DNA from: Shewanella polaris
Lineage (GTDB): Bacteria > Pseudomonadota > Gammaproteobacteria > Enterobacterales > Shewanellaceae
Assembly: GCF_006385555.1 (NCBI RefSeq)
Contig: NZ_CP041036.1
Span: 3,224,001-3,288,000 of the forward strand
Direction: 5' to 3'
Length of the DNA stretch: 64,000 bases
The position numbers and the translations under genes were made by a program. Positions 54,801 through 63,904 of the stretch are shown piece after piece (within the stretch, counting starts at the first letter, position 1; the number at the start of each line of letters is the position of its first letter). A model generated the notes under the pieces. The model saw only the letters and a list, made by a program, of their open reading frames with translations, had not been told where the DNA came from and did not search any database.

Positions 54801-56700
54801 CTTGCTGGCTACTAAAAACAGTGAAATCGAAATAGTTAAAACCATATGGTATATGGACTGGATGAAATTCATCCTGCCACCGATTAGAGTCACCATACTC
54901 GAAAGTAAAATCTTTTGATGAATTAGGGTGTAGTAAAAAGCCCCCATCGTTATTGGTAATGTATAACTCTGTATTTAGTGTCGTGTTCTTTGCGATTTTT
55001 TTCAGAAAGCGATCGGCATTGACATTGATAATGATAATACCGAGTGGGCGACCATCAGAATAATATACTGTTGTAGAGAAGCGCCAAACAGGTCTCATTG
55101 GTTGTTCGATTTTGCCAAACTCACGATTTAAATTAATATCAGACTGAAAAACATTTCCCCAACCAACGTTAAGCGTTTGGCCAATATAAGGTTCATTTTT
55201 TTTAGACTGGAGTTCTTGTTCGTTAAATGTTTTAAGCTCTTCGCCATGGCGCTGCACTTTGACTCGTTCCTGCCAACCATTATCTGCTTCTATAAATCGT
55301 ACTTGATAAACCTCGGTCTTGGACAACATATAGGCTTTAAAAATGTCTGTTAGCCTTTCATCTGACTGCTGCAACAGAGTATTCATTTCATCTAATTTAT
55401 CAGCATCGCCAAACTGTGCCTTTAATTTCATTATTGTTTGTGAACTAGCAAGAAAGAGAGTATCTCGACGATACTGCCTAGCTTCTTCATCGAATATTGA
55501 AAATGCCGACTGTTTTGTTGCCGACAAATGGTTTACGGCTTTAGTTAAGTGACTTTGTGTGATCAACCAAGCTGAGACGAAGAATATAAAGAACATTACC
55601 AGTAGCCCAAATGGGCAAGATCGCTTGAACTGAGGGCTTTTGAAAAATGCTGAAATACTTTTGAAACTAAGCTGATAGCTCTCGTTACTTTGATTAACTA
55701 TCGTTGGATTGGAGCGTAATAAATTAATAACGAAAAGAGCAAACAAGGTTAGCCCTAGCCCCAAAATAATCACTGAATCTACATTTAATGTTGTTATTTG
55801 ATTTATAGCTTGAGTTGACGGCATGAGCTCCATCTTCCAATGCTGGCCCAGTACAAAAATATTACGAGCCGTTGCATTTTCTATGGAACCATTTATTTCT
55901 GAATCACTTGAACGATAAAAAGGTTCGGCTTCTGTTAAGTTAGTTAAGGTTACTGAAGCTTGATCTGTTAAGGACTCAAGATGAGCAAGTACATCATCAA
56001 TGACTAACGGAGCGTAAGACCAACCGACAACAGCCGTCTCTCGCTCTTCTGCCGTGTTAAGAGTTGTATTAGCAGAGTAGATAGGCAAAAGCACCAATGC
56101 GCCTTTACGAGGCTTTTTATCTGCTTGCACGAGTGTAATTGGCGCGGTTAAGTAAGGTTTATCCTCTCTGGCTGCCGATAATGCTGCCGCGCGTCGATTG
56201 GCTTCGGATCCAATATCAAGCCCAATTGCCTGTCTATTATTTTCCGCTGGATAAATATACTGAATGATAAATCGATCACTGTCGTGTTCTGTTAATGCTC
56301 GAATAGTAAAGTCAGGCGCGCCATCTGATCGGGCATGAGTAAGAAAATCGCTTTCTTGTTCAACCGATACTCGTCTTATGAAACCAAAACCAAGCGCCCC
56401 AGGAAACTCGTCCTCTACATCACGTGTGCCACTATACTGCTCAAATTGTTTTCGAGTAATTTCGTCAACCCCAGCAGTGACAATTGCCCCTCTGGCACCA
56501 CGTAGTCCATATTGAAAGTGCTGAAAACGTTGCTCTATGAGGCTTTCGGTTTTATTTGCTAGGTTGTTTGTATATAAATTGACTTCATAATTGTTTTTAT
56601 AGTCGACAATCCACGCAACCACTAAGGTACTAAAAACACCAACTAGTAATGGAAGCCAGCAAGCAAGAAAACCAATTTTTTTAGTGTTTTTAATAGTCAT
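51886..56700 (-). CDS. CHASE-Cache-PAS hybrid sensor histidine kinase with two REC and Hpt
   Basis: 1604 residues, an unusually large sensor. In order: TM, CHASE domain (about 75-290; FPGALGFGFIRRVS, GLDIGSEANRR), TM, TM (about 365), a dCache-like periplasmic domain (about 400-670), TM (about 685), PAS (about 725-840; LESAPDATFVIDELGIIQVV), HisKA with FLANTSHEIRTPLNAVIGL, HATPase (NLISNSLKFT; TGIGISPE; GGTGLGLSIV), REC1 (AMIVDWQMPLMDG), REC2 (AVLMDVQMPGIDG) and Hpt (SQVHKLRSVSG). It thus has two separate extracytoplasmic sensor domains. The start overlaps the EAL gene's stop (ATGA). The neighbours suggest control of c-di-GMP. Confidence 0.94.
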   Translation of the reverse strand: MTIKNTKKIGFLACWLPLLVGVFSTLVVAWIVDYKNNYEVNLYTNNLANKTESLIEQRFQHFQYGLRGARGAIVTAGVDEITRKQFEQYSGTRDVEDEFPGALGFGFIRRVSVEQESDFLTHARSDGAPDFTIRALTEHDSDRFIIQYIYPAENNRQAIGLDIGSEANRRAAALSAAREDKPYLTAPITLVQADKKPRKGALVLLPIYSANTTLNTAEERETAVVGWSYAPLVIDDVLAHLESLTDQASVTLTNLTEAEPFYRSSDSEINGSIENATARNIFVLGQHWKMELMPSTQAINQITTLNVDSVIILGLGLTLFALFVINLLRSNPTIVNQSNESYQLSFKSISAFFKSPQFKRSCPFGLLVMFFIFFVSAWLITQSHLTKAVNHLSATKQSAFSIFDEEARQYRRDTLFLASSQTIMKLKAQFGDADKLDEMNTLLQQSDERLTDIFKAYMLSKTEVYQVRFIEADNGWQERVKVQRHGEELKTFNEQELQSKKNEPYIGQTLNVGWGNVFQSDINLNREFGKIEQPMRPVWRFSTTVYYSDGRPLGIIIINVNADRFLKKIAKNTTLNTELYITNNDGGFLLHPNSSKDFTFEYGDSNRWQDEFHPVHIPYGFNYFDFTVFSSQQGYVFANELDFSLSSNSSERVIRIYATIFQFLVFKNVAFEIGSVLLALLLISLISVIIQYWMWLSEKIRQREAWNTQVELQRNKEMARFKGLLESAPDATFVIDELGIIQVVNTQAENMFGYDRLELEGKEIQKLLPEYSRQVSESKIIDRMRDDDQALVREGNKESIAQKSNGDDFPVEISLSAVNLDEQILVSASVRNISERLKVEEKLRNALRDAELATQAKSAFLANTSHEIRTPLNAVIGLSYLLAEEKLTEAQHQLVSKIQISGKSLLGIVNDVLDLSKIEANEMELEAQPVELRELCEEVSSVFAIQAEAKNLEFHFELDPKLPFWVSTDSTRLRQILANLISNSLKFTTIGKISISAKVEDTEQVLPENHINVRLTVTDTGIGISPEAQARLFKPFSQADSSTTRRFGGTGLGLSIVHQLVSLMDGKIGIESTENVGSQFWVDLPLRVQTLEEIAAQENHNQTLFVLIAEDDPADAQQLRKMTRALGWRSEVVSNGIELVDAYISRQENNLRPPDAMIVDWQMPLMDGVEAMNVLASKIGRENIPAVLMVSAHDRDAIIKNEPVHYVSGFLLKPVDPSSLFNAVNDAVTLNTGNSKRVLQSTRAEAVGAKWLPNMRLLVVDDSPTNLIVVSHVLKHNGALVQTANSGEEALILLEDSSNDYDAVLMDVQMPGIDGLETTELVRKNLGLTSLPIIALTAGALVEERNRALEAGMNDFLTKPIDPSKLINVLRTLVEAYRGKEIAIESLNSIASETTQEIDSWPVITGLNLDKAKNLLLGDKALFLNTLDGLLLEYSNLALAPENDIDQPKSASLRLEMASQVHKLRSVSGMVGAEKMQQLAAQAEKILRSEDDPAKQVLVELSLELQKLQQACSATLLIWRKEKPDRTASKGEAPILQLKTVTQLLLLLEKQDLSVLGEFDENSASFRNALGDELFEELQEHLEKLNFKEVISILTPLINTLGAR

Positions 56701-58778
56701 ATGTCGTAGCTGTCTCTTACTTCATTGGCCGTAACGGGTCTCGAAAAGTAATAACCTTGGAGATATGAAACCCCTAACTCTTTGAGTCGACGCGCCTGAT
56801 CTAACGATTCAACACCTTCCGCAACGGATTTTAAATTCATACTTTGTGCTAGCGTTGTGATCGTCTTAACCAGAATTTCATCCGGTTTTTCAACGCTAAG
56901 CTGCGCGACAAAAGATTTATCAATTTTTAAAACGTCTACAGGCAACTCTTTCAGGTAGCTTAGGCAAGAAAAACCTGTACCAAAGTCATCGATTGAAATG
57001 GATATCCCCATTATTCGCAGTTGCTCCATATCGCGGATCACTTGCTGTAAGTTATCGAGCATTAGGCTTTCGGTTAATTCAAGTTCAATCATTTTTGGAC
57101 TGACGTGATACTTATCAATCGCTTTTAGCAAGAAAGGAACAAAATGCGGATCTATAAATTGTATTGGAGATATATTTAAACACATTCGAATCTTCAATCC
57201 TTCGTCACACCACTTCTTCAACTGCTGAAAGGCAAGTTGAATCATTTTCTCTCCTAATGGAATGATCAAACGTGTTTCTTCCGCAAGCGCTATAAACTCA
57301 ATAGGGGAAATCAATGAACCATCGTTCTCTTTGATACGCATAAGCGCTTCAACGGCATTTAACTGTCCAGTAATTGCATCCACGATAGGCTGATATAAAG
57401 CGATGACATTGTTATCCACAATGGCAGATTTAAGCTGCATATAGCGTTGACGTCGGGAGATAAAGCGTGATTCCATTTCTTCAGAGTAAAAGCTAAAACC
57501 ATCATGTATGGAGTCAGTTTTAGCTTTATGTAAAGCGGCATCAGCATGCAGCAATAAGGATTGAGCATCTGCTGCATCATCAGGATAAACACTTAGCCCC
57601 ATGCTGGTTGAGAAATTATGGATCTCAGGCTGTAGCTCTGCTAGCTCCATCACGTGCTCTCTGATCATGACGGCCAAATTGGCTAAATCGCTAGGATGCT
57701 TCAACTCAGGAACCAACACCATAAACTCATCGGCATGATGCCGGCTAAGTGTTTCATTATTATGCAGTTGAGATTTAATACATAGGGCTATTTTTTTAAG
57801 CAACTCATCACCAAACTGAAACCCAAATTCTTCATTGATGAGTTTGAATCGATTAATATCAAACAAAATCAAACCAATTTTAACGTTACTTCTTTGACTC
57901 CGAGCCATCTTAGTATTAAGGAGTTCCATCAGTAAAAAGCGATTAGGGAGGTTAGTCAGTTGATCATATTGAAGGGTATTGGACATTTTTAGAGCCATTA
58001 CTTGAGACTCATTAATATCATCAAATACAATGACGGAGCCGATGACATCGCCGTCTTGTGAAATAAGCGGGGCTGCACTGTCTTCAACCGAAATCCAATG
58101 ACTATTTTGTTTCATCATCTGACAGTTGAATGCCATACCAACAACTCTATTTTCTTGGATACAAATACGCACAGGATTAATGTGTGGAGGGCCATCATCG
58201 CCTATTCTTAATGGCATTACTTCTTCAATAAAGCATCCCATTGCATCATTTAATGACATTCCAATCATTAGCTCTGCGATTGGATTCATGAAAGTGACTC
58301 TCGCATCCTTGTCAGTCGTAATAACCGCATTTCTTATTGAATTTAAAGTGACTTGAGCATGCCGGTAAACTTCGAGCAACTCACGCTCTCTTTTGCGTAG
58401 CATTAAGTGAGTATTAACACGAGCTGCGACAACATCAGGCTCTAATGGCTTAGCAATAAAATCTACAGCCCCTTCTCTTAAACAGAGAAGTTGATCTTCG
58501 ACAAAGTTATATGAAGTAATAAAAATGACGGGGATGTTACAAGTCAACTCGTTGTCTTTTAGCTGAGCCAATACCTCATGGCCATTCAGGCCAGGCATGT
58601 CTATGTCTAACAAGATAACATCAGGACGAATCTTAATAGCCTGCTCTAAGGCAGATAATCCATTCTGCTCGAAAAAAACCTGTCCAATGGCTTGAAGCAC
58701 CTTATTTAAGATATTGATTTGATTAACATCGTCGTCAACCAAAAGAATTCGAGGTGGTATGCTACTACGTGAAAACAT
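56697..58778 (-). CDS. REC-PAS-GGDEF(degenerate)-EAL phosphodiesterase
   Basis: 693 residues: REC (about 10-125; VILLDIDMPGLNG), PAS (about 145-260), GGDEF (about 275-425) and EAL (about 440-690). In the GGDEF domain the active-site loop is HHADEF instead of GG(D/E)EF, so cyclase activity is unlikely. The EAL domain keeps NAVEALMRI, DDFGTGFSCLSYL and LKIDKSFV, so c-di-GMP hydrolysis is expected. It is the first gene of the operon and opposes the REC-GGDEF cyclase encoded last. Confidence 0.93.
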   Translation of the reverse strand: MFSRSSIPPRILLVDDDVNQINILNKVLQAIGQVFFEQNGLSALEQAIKIRPDVILLDIDMPGLNGHEVLAQLKDNELTCNIPVIFITSYNFVEDQLLCLREGAVDFIAKPLEPDVVAARVNTHLMLRKRERELLEVYRHAQVTLNSIRNAVITTDKDARVTFMNPIAELMIGMSLNDAMGCFIEEVMPLRIGDDGPPHINPVRICIQENRVVGMAFNCQMMKQNSHWISVEDSAAPLISQDGDVIGSVIVFDDINESQVMALKMSNTLQYDQLTNLPNRFLLMELLNTKMARSQRSNVKIGLILFDINRFKLINEEFGFQFGDELLKKIALCIKSQLHNNETLSRHHADEFMVLVPELKHPSDLANLAVMIREHVMELAELQPEIHNFSTSMGLSVYPDDAADAQSLLLHADAALHKAKTDSIHDGFSFYSEEMESRFISRRQRYMQLKSAIVDNNVIALYQPIVDAITGQLNAVEALMRIKENDGSLISPIEFIALAEETRLIIPLGEKMIQLAFQQLKKWCDEGLKIRMCLNISPIQFIDPHFVPFLLKAIDKYHVSPKMIELELTESLMLDNLQQVIRDMEQLRIMGISISIDDFGTGFSCLSYLKELPVDVLKIDKSFVAQLSVEKPDEILVKTITTLAQSMNLKSVAEGVESLDQARRLKELGVSYLQGYYFSRPVTANEVRDSYDI

Positions 58779-58975
58779 GTACTCTCCGTGTCAATTCATA
58801 ATCCAACTTTTTATCCGAATTCGTAACAACGTCTATTTCTATTATCTCGATAATCCACGTACAACTTTAGTTCAAAAGACCATTTAAAACAAATATTAAC
58901 AGACTCCATAAAATTTGACACCACAGTTCCTTAAAAATACACTATGCATACGTTTTGTATATGAAGTGCATATTA

Positions 58976-59200
58976 ATGGGTATTGTTAAAATTTCAGAAG
59001 AACTGCATGAAGAACTTCGTAAAGCAAGTTCGGTCATGTCACGTTCAATCAATTCACAAGCAGAGTTTTGGATCAAAATGGGCATGTTAGCCGAGTTACA
59101 TCCTCAACTTTCATATAATCAAATCATGGCGAATCTGATGCAGTCTGCGAATGTTTCCGCCACATACATTTCAATAACTGAAGAGCATTGTAATGCATAG
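58976..59200 (+). CDS. ParD-like family protein
   Basis: 74 residues from MGIVKISEELHEELRKASSV (ATG at 58976; a seven-codon longer frame is possible). N-terminal ribbon-helix-helix-like segment IVKISEELHEELRKAS and SRSINSQAEFWIKMGMLAE, the pattern of the ParD-like (PF11903) proteins. Such proteins are classed as antitoxin-like DNA binders, but no toxin is known. The stop overlaps the start of the aminopeptidase gene by eight bases, a conserved-looking pairing. Confidence 0.8.
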   Translation: MGIVKISEELHEELRKASSVMSRSINSQAEFWIKMGMLAELHPQLSYNQIMANLMQSANVSATYISITEEHCNA

Positions 59201-59978
59201 TCAAGTAATGATTAAATCAGAGGAAGATATATCATTAATGCGAGAATCAGGGAAGTTGCTTGCGCAGGTTTTTAAGATGCTCGACGAATACGTCCAACCT
59301 GGCATCTCTACGATGGATATCAATAATAAAGTTGAAGAGTATATTGTTAATGAACTCAATGCTCGTCCTGCAAGTAAAGGGCAGTATGATTATCAATATG
59401 TATTAAATTCATCGATCAATGAAGTTGTGTGCCACGGAGTGCCTAAAGAGGCTGAGATTTTAAAACGTGGCGATATTATCAACCTAGATATTACACTGGA
59501 GAAGAATGGATTCATTGCAGATTCAAGCAAAATGTATGTAATGCCTTCAGCCTCACCGCTTGCTATTCAATTGGTAAAAACAACTTATAACGCTATGTGG
59601 GAAGGTATTAAGCACGTAAAACCTGGCGCAAAATTTGGTGATATTGGTCATGCAATACAGCGACATGCAGAATCCCATGGATACAGTATTGTAAGAGAAT
59701 ATTGTGGACATGGAATAGGTCGTGAAATGCATGAAGAGCCACAGGTGCTTCATTATGGTAAGCCAAATAGTGGACTTACATTAAAAGAGGGAATGATATT
59801 CACTATCGAACCAATGGTTAATCAGGGTACTGCGAAAATAAAAACCAAAAAAGATGGTTGGACGGTGGTCACGAGAGACAAAAAACTCTCTGCTCAATCG
59901 GAACATACAGTATTGGTCACTAGTACAGGCTATGAGGTTCTCACGTTAAGAGAAGACGAAAAGCTGCCAATGCTGTAA
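59193..59978 (+). CDS. map: Type I methionine aminopeptidase (accessory copy)
   Basis: 261 residues, full length. Metal ligands in order: LDITLEKNGFIADSSKMY (Asp, Asp), GHGIGREMHEEP (His), FTIEPMVNQG (Glu) and SEHTVLVT (Glu); the substrate His is in VCHGVP. It removes N-terminal Met from nascent proteins. The context differs from the housekeeping map next to rpsB: here it overlaps a ParD-like gene, suggesting a paralogue with a special role. ATG at 59193; an ATG five codons later is an alternative. Confidence 0.93.
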   Translation: MHSQVMIKSEEDISLMRESGKLLAQVFKMLDEYVQPGISTMDINNKVEEYIVNELNARPASKGQYDYQYVLNSSINEVVCHGVPKEAEILKRGDIINLDITLEKNGFIADSSKMYVMPSASPLAIQLVKTTYNAMWEGIKHVKPGAKFGDIGHAIQRHAESHGYSIVREYCGHGIGREMHEEPQVLHYGKPNSGLTLKEGMIFTIEPMVNQGTAKIKTKKDGWTVVTRDKKLSAQSEHTVLVTSTGYEVLTLREDEKLPML

Positions 59979-60082
59979 TGGTTGACAGTGAAACTTTCGA
60001 TCAAAACAAATGTAGCAATTCATAAGAAATATGAATTCAATTTGGACAGACGCCAACCATCTATAACTATGCCTCAAAATCG

Positions 60083-60181
60083 TTTTGGGGCATAAGCGTG
60101 TTGGTGCTTATACTCTAGTTAATGATATTTAAGTGATTTGTTTTAAATGATTTTAGTTTTAGAGTATTGAAATAACAAATG
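60083..60181. repeat. Dispersed repeat family B, copy 2
   Basis: Matches 50701-50800 with only a few differences, from TTTTGGGGCATAAGC to GAAATAACAAATG. Confidence 0.8.
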
Positions 60182-60244
60182 AAAGCAACTTTAGCTGAAC
60201 AGGCTCTTTGAATTAAAGAGCTAACAACTAAACTGTAACCTTTT

Positions 60245-60345
60245 GTTGTTGGCCCTTCGCTTTGCTCTGGAAAATGTCCCCAGTTTATTCATCTTGCGTA
60301 GCTCCTAATTGACGTGGACTAATGGCTTAACTTCGCCGTAGGCGG
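60245..60345. repeat. Dispersed repeat family C, copy 2
   Basis: TTGTTGGCCCTTCGCTTTGC, CCCAGTTTATTC and CTTAACTTCGCCGTAGGCGG in the same order as the copy at 19190-19305. Confidence 0.6.
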
Positions 60346-60513
60346 CAAATGCTTACCAGTCACCGATAGATTTTGAAATCTCTTTTAAAAAATGTCAGGT
60401 TGCAGTTGTTCTGAACACTGAACATGGCTTGGTATCACACTTTATATGAATTAAGCAGGTATAATACTTTTTCATTAAATTAACTATATGTTTCTATAAT
60501 TTGAGGTGAATTT

Positions 60514-62187
60514 GTGAAAATGACAATAAAAATAAAATTAATGGCAACATTAACCATACCACTGGTATTTATAAGCACTTTTTTTATAATTTCACTTATA
60601 AACACCCATACATTAGTACTAAAAACAGAATCAGATAATATCATAAAAGAATTCACTAAATTTACTAATCAAAAATTGAAAGATGAAGCTGATACTCTTA
60701 GCTTTGCTATCTCAGAGATATATGCAGAATATGAAACAGCAGATAGCGACGACACAAAGCAGAAATTATTAAATGAAGCATTAAATGCCGTAACGATTAC
60801 TAAATATGGTGAAAATGGTTATTTCTTTATTTTAGATGATAAAGGGGTACTTCTTGGGCATCCTGAGAGTAACTTGATAGGCAAAACAACATCATTTAGT
60901 ACGTTAATCGCAACAGGGATAAGAAACAAATCAGAGGCATTTGTTACTACTGAATATAAAAACCCTACGACGGGAATAACAGAACAGAAATTTAACTATG
61001 CGCATAAAATATTCCCTGATTGGGGATGGATTATTGCTACTGGTGCGTATCAAAGTGACATGCATGCCGCAGAACAAAGTTTAACAAAAGCAACTAATGA
61101 TATATTTGATAAAAAAGTAACGTCCATTATTACAACAACAGTAATTATAACTATCCTCGTACTTTTTTTTGTTATTTGGCTTATTAACGTTATTCTTAAA
61201 AGACTTTCAAGATTGAAAGATAGCATTACTCAATTATCAACCGGTGAAGCAGATTTAACGTCTCGACTTGTGATTCAAAATGATGATGAAGTCGGTGAGA
61301 TTAGTCAGGCTGTAAATAAATTTATTCAATATTTACAATCGATGATGTTAGAAATATCTGATGCATCGAAGCACATAACCGAAAATATATACCAACTTAA
61401 CGTGCAGTCAGAACAAAACAGTCAAGCATTATTAACTCACTCAACAGAAACAGAGCAAGTTGTTAGCGCAATCACAGAGATGAGTGCAACAGCTGAAAGT
61501 ATTGCAGAAAATGCAGCTGAAACAGCTACTAATACTAAAAAAGCAAATGATGAAGCATTAGAGTCGAAAAGTATTGTTCATGAAGCAGTTAATAGTGTCA
61601 TGGCATTAGTAAGTGAAATTGAGTCTACATCTGTGAGCATTAATACAATGAGCAAAAACACTAACCAAGTTATTAGTGTGTTGGAAGTAATTGGAGAAAT
61701 TGCAGATCAAACCAACTTATTAGCACTTAATGCAGCAATTGAGGCTGCAAGAGCTGGTGAGCAAGGTCGTGGTTTTGCAGTTGTAGCCGATGAAGTAAGA
61801 ACGCTTGCAGCTCGAACACAAGTGAGCACTGCTGAAATAAACGCTATTCTTGCGACATTACATAAAGATGCAGAAAATGCAGTTGCAGCAATTGATGCCA
61901 CTAAAGCAAGTTGTCAAAGAACGGCAGAAAATACGAATCAGGTCACTGTTAGTTTAGATAGCGTTACTGATTGTATTGTAGAAATAAACGATTTAAGTAC
62001 ACAAATAGCAACAGCCTCAGAAGAGCAAAGCAGCGTAAGTGAAGAAGTTAACCGTAATATGGTTAATATTCATGAAATGGTGAAGGAATTGACTCGAAAT
62101 GGAGATGCGAGTGTTAACAGCACACATAATTTGGCAACCGCAAATGCCCAATTATCAGCGTTAGTGGGTAAATTCAAATTAGAATAA
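60514..62187 (+). CDS. Methyl-accepting chemotaxis protein with Cache sensor
   Basis: 557 residues. TM1 (about 10-30), periplasmic single-Cache domain (about 35-195; [33 protein letters not shown]), TM2 (about 205-228), HAMP (about 230-285; [20 protein letters not shown]) and signalling domain with the conserved hairpin [20 protein letters not shown] and [20 protein letters not shown]. No CheR/CheB pentapeptide at the C-terminus. Cache MCPs sense small organic acids or amino acids. Start GTG at 60514 with GAGGTG upstream; an ATG two codons later is possible. Confidence 0.95.
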   Translation: MKMTIKIKLMATLTIPLVFISTFFIISLINTHTLVLKTESDNIIKEFTKFTNQKLKDEADTLSFAISEIYAEYETADSDDTKQKLLNEALNAVTITKYGENGYFFILDDKGVLLGHPESNLIGKTTSFSTLIATGIRNKSEAFVTTEYKNPTTGITEQKFNYAHKIFPDWGWIIATGAYQSDMHAAEQSLTKATNDIFDKKVTSIITTTVIITILVLFFVIWLINVILKRLSRLKDSITQLSTGEADLTSRLVIQNDDEVGEISQAVNKFIQYLQSMMLEISDASKHITENIYQLNVQSEQNSQALLTHSTETEQVVSAITEMSATAESIAENAAETATNTKKANDEALESKSIVHEAVNSVMALVSEIESTSVSINTMSKNTNQVISVLEVIGEIADQTNLLALNAAIEAARAGEQGRGFAVVADEVRTLAARTQVSTAEINAILATLHKDAENAVAAIDATKASCQRTAENTNQVTVSLDSVTDCIVEINDLSTQIATASEEQSSVSEEVNRNMVNIHEMVKELTRNGDASVNSTHNLATANAQLSALVGKFKLE

Positions 62188-63207
62188 TTTACATTTAAGT
62201 ATTCTGGTCTAATTGAACCGGACACTTCAATTTAGTGCTAACATCTAAGAGGCTTCCAACCGGTGGCCTTTTAATATTCCTATCATGTCCCCTATAAGTT
62301 AAATTTCCATTTATTAAGTAAGTTTTCGACTATTTTAAAGTGGTTAGCTTCTTGTTTCATGCCTATGCATCTGAGTCAGTTTTGGCTTATTCTTATGAGA
62401 ACGTCCACTCAATTGTATCTAACTGAGCTAACATTCCATGGCAACAAGCCATCAAGTTTAGTGTAAGCGTCCGGGCAAGTACATCTTCAGCAGCTCTTAT
62501 TCATCCTCTATATTAACGACCGATCATTACAAGCACTGTCTAAGAATATTATAAGTTGAATATCTCAGCCTTTTAAGCTTTTAGGCAGATTTAGCGAGAA
62601 GGTATGTCAACGTTCGATTCGCCATTCTAAGGCTTAATTTGAATTATGGTGTACCCATGTTTCAATTATTTCTGAGCATTATCGTTCATTTTTGCCGTTC
62701 GATTAGATAAGTTGTTTGGTCCGCTTTGGCCTCCTCCCTACCTATACATTTATTTAAAAAAGGTAGATTCTGGTAGAAAACTATCAGCAAGCTTTTATTT
62801 GACAAATTATTAACCAAATACAATATTCGTTCAAAAAACAAGCGAACGAACACATTTTTCAACTTTTTTTAATTATTTCACTATCACTTTTTTAAAAAGG
62901 GTCCTCTATTATATATTGTAAGCAAAAAAATAGTTAAGTTGGATCTCAGTTTGAAATGAGAGATGCTTAACTATTACATTTTTCATTCTCATCTACTTTA
63001 GCCAATCCATTTATTAAACTGGATGTGTTCTTCAGTCACAACGTGACTGGCCAATCAAGAAGTGGTGGTTGTTAAGCTTGAAGCAACATCATTACTATTT
63101 CATTTGAGATCAATTAATAAAAATCGCCAAATTTTAAAATTTGTGTTCCGATGTGGAAGTGGTCTTTTTATTTGATCTCAAAATGAGCGCAGGACAATGG
63201 TCGTTGA
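62188..63207. other. Gene-free interval
   Basis: About one kilobase without a supported gene. Repeat D copy 2 lies at 62689-62730. AGGC/GCCT with TTTT near 62250-62273 might weakly terminate the chemoreceptor transcript. Otherwise nothing recognised. Confidence 0.45.
62689..62730. repeat. Dispersed repeat family D, copy 2
   Basis: TTTTTGCCGTTCGATTAGAT, then GTTTGGTCCGCTTTGGCC; partner of 19028-19070. Confidence 0.55.
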
Positions 63208-63530
63208 GCAAAAAACCATGATGTTAGTTCGAGTGAATATAAACAGATTGAAAATGAGATTGGTTTGCTTGATAAGCAGATAGCACCGGTTCAAGCTAGT
63301 TATGATAAAGCACTTGAGCTGGCGGGCGTTAAAATGGTTCGCCTCGTGTTGGTGCGCGTCAAGCTATTGAAGTTGGCCATTGGATTAGTTCGCAAAAATC
63401 GGATGGCAAAAAAGATATAGAGCAGTCTGAAAAATCAGAAGTTGAAAAGCTTGAGATGGAAATGCTTGAAATGAAAAAAATGATACAGAAGCAAGCTTTG
63501 CTAATTAAATCGTTAACATCTAAATCATAA
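63208..63530 (+). pseudogene. Coiled-coil protein gene broken by a frameshift
   Basis: The first frame reads SSSEYKQIENEIGLLDKQIA ... YDKALELAGVK; near 63337 the sense passes to another frame as PRVGARQAIEVGHWISSQKS ... LEMEMLEMKKMIQKQALLIK to a stop at 63530. Both halves look coding and together give a Glu/Lys-rich helical protein of about 105 residues. No family recognised. There is no clear start codon or ribosome binding site. Confidence 0.5.
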
Positions 63531-63532
63531 TT

Positions 63533-63632
63533 GTCTTTGGCCCTTAGCTGCGCTAAGAAAAAAAGATGCCAGGAATTACACAACCGCAGCCCGTTAGTTT
63601 AATGAGCTGGTTATCTTCTCCGAAGGCGGCAC
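63533..63632. repeat. Dispersed repeat family C, copy 3 (diverged)
   Basis: TTTGGCCCTTAGCTGCGCTAAG at the left and ATCTTCTCCGAAGGCGGC at the right keep the ends of the family; the middle differs. Confidence 0.45.
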
Positions 63633-63652
63633 AAAACAAAATAGGAAAAGTA

Positions 63653-63814
63653 ATGACTGTTAATAAAAAACCTAAAAATAAAGAAAGAAAAATTCTCAAT
63701 CCTGAGCAGAAGCAAAGACAAGAAGAGTTAAACAAAATAGCTAGCGAGAACGATGGCGTTATTAGTGATTCTGTATATCATCCGGCTCAACACTACAATG
63801 ATTTAAAAAAATAG
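63653..63814 (+). CDS. Small Lys-rich hypothetical protein, 53 aa
   Basis: From the ATG at 63653, preceded by AGGAAAA, it reads MTVNKKPKNKERKILNPEQK and ends VYHPAQHYNDLKK. An open extension upstream translates repeat C and is not credible as protein. Unknown family; the short charged sequence has no membrane helix. Confidence 0.5.
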   Translation: MTVNKKPKNKERKILNPEQKQRQEELNKIASENDGVISDSVYHPAQHYNDLKK

Positions 63815-63845
63815 TGACAAGACTAAATAGTTAAAGATTGGTGTT

Positions 63846-63873
63846 AATAAAGAAACCGCCTTAATTGGCGGCT
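63846..63873 (-). terminator. Intrinsic terminator of the right-edge gene
   Basis: On the minus strand GCCGCC-AATTAA-GGCGG is followed by TTTCTTTATT, about 30 bp after the stop of the partial gene at the right edge. Confidence 0.75.
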
Positions 63874-63904
63874 ACAGAATCTGTTACAGGGTCCTACACT
63901 TAAT

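Larger units (their letters stand above)
59979..60513. other. Gene-free interval with repeats B and C
   Basis: Holds repeat B copy 2 (60083-60181) directly followed by repeat C copy 2 (60245-60345). The promoter of the chemoreceptor gene probably lies in 60400-60500. Confidence 0.5.

Noticed and set aside
63566..63652. Upstream extension of the 53-residue ORF
   Set aside because: It translates the conserved non-coding repeat C; the ATG at 63653 has AGGAAAA.
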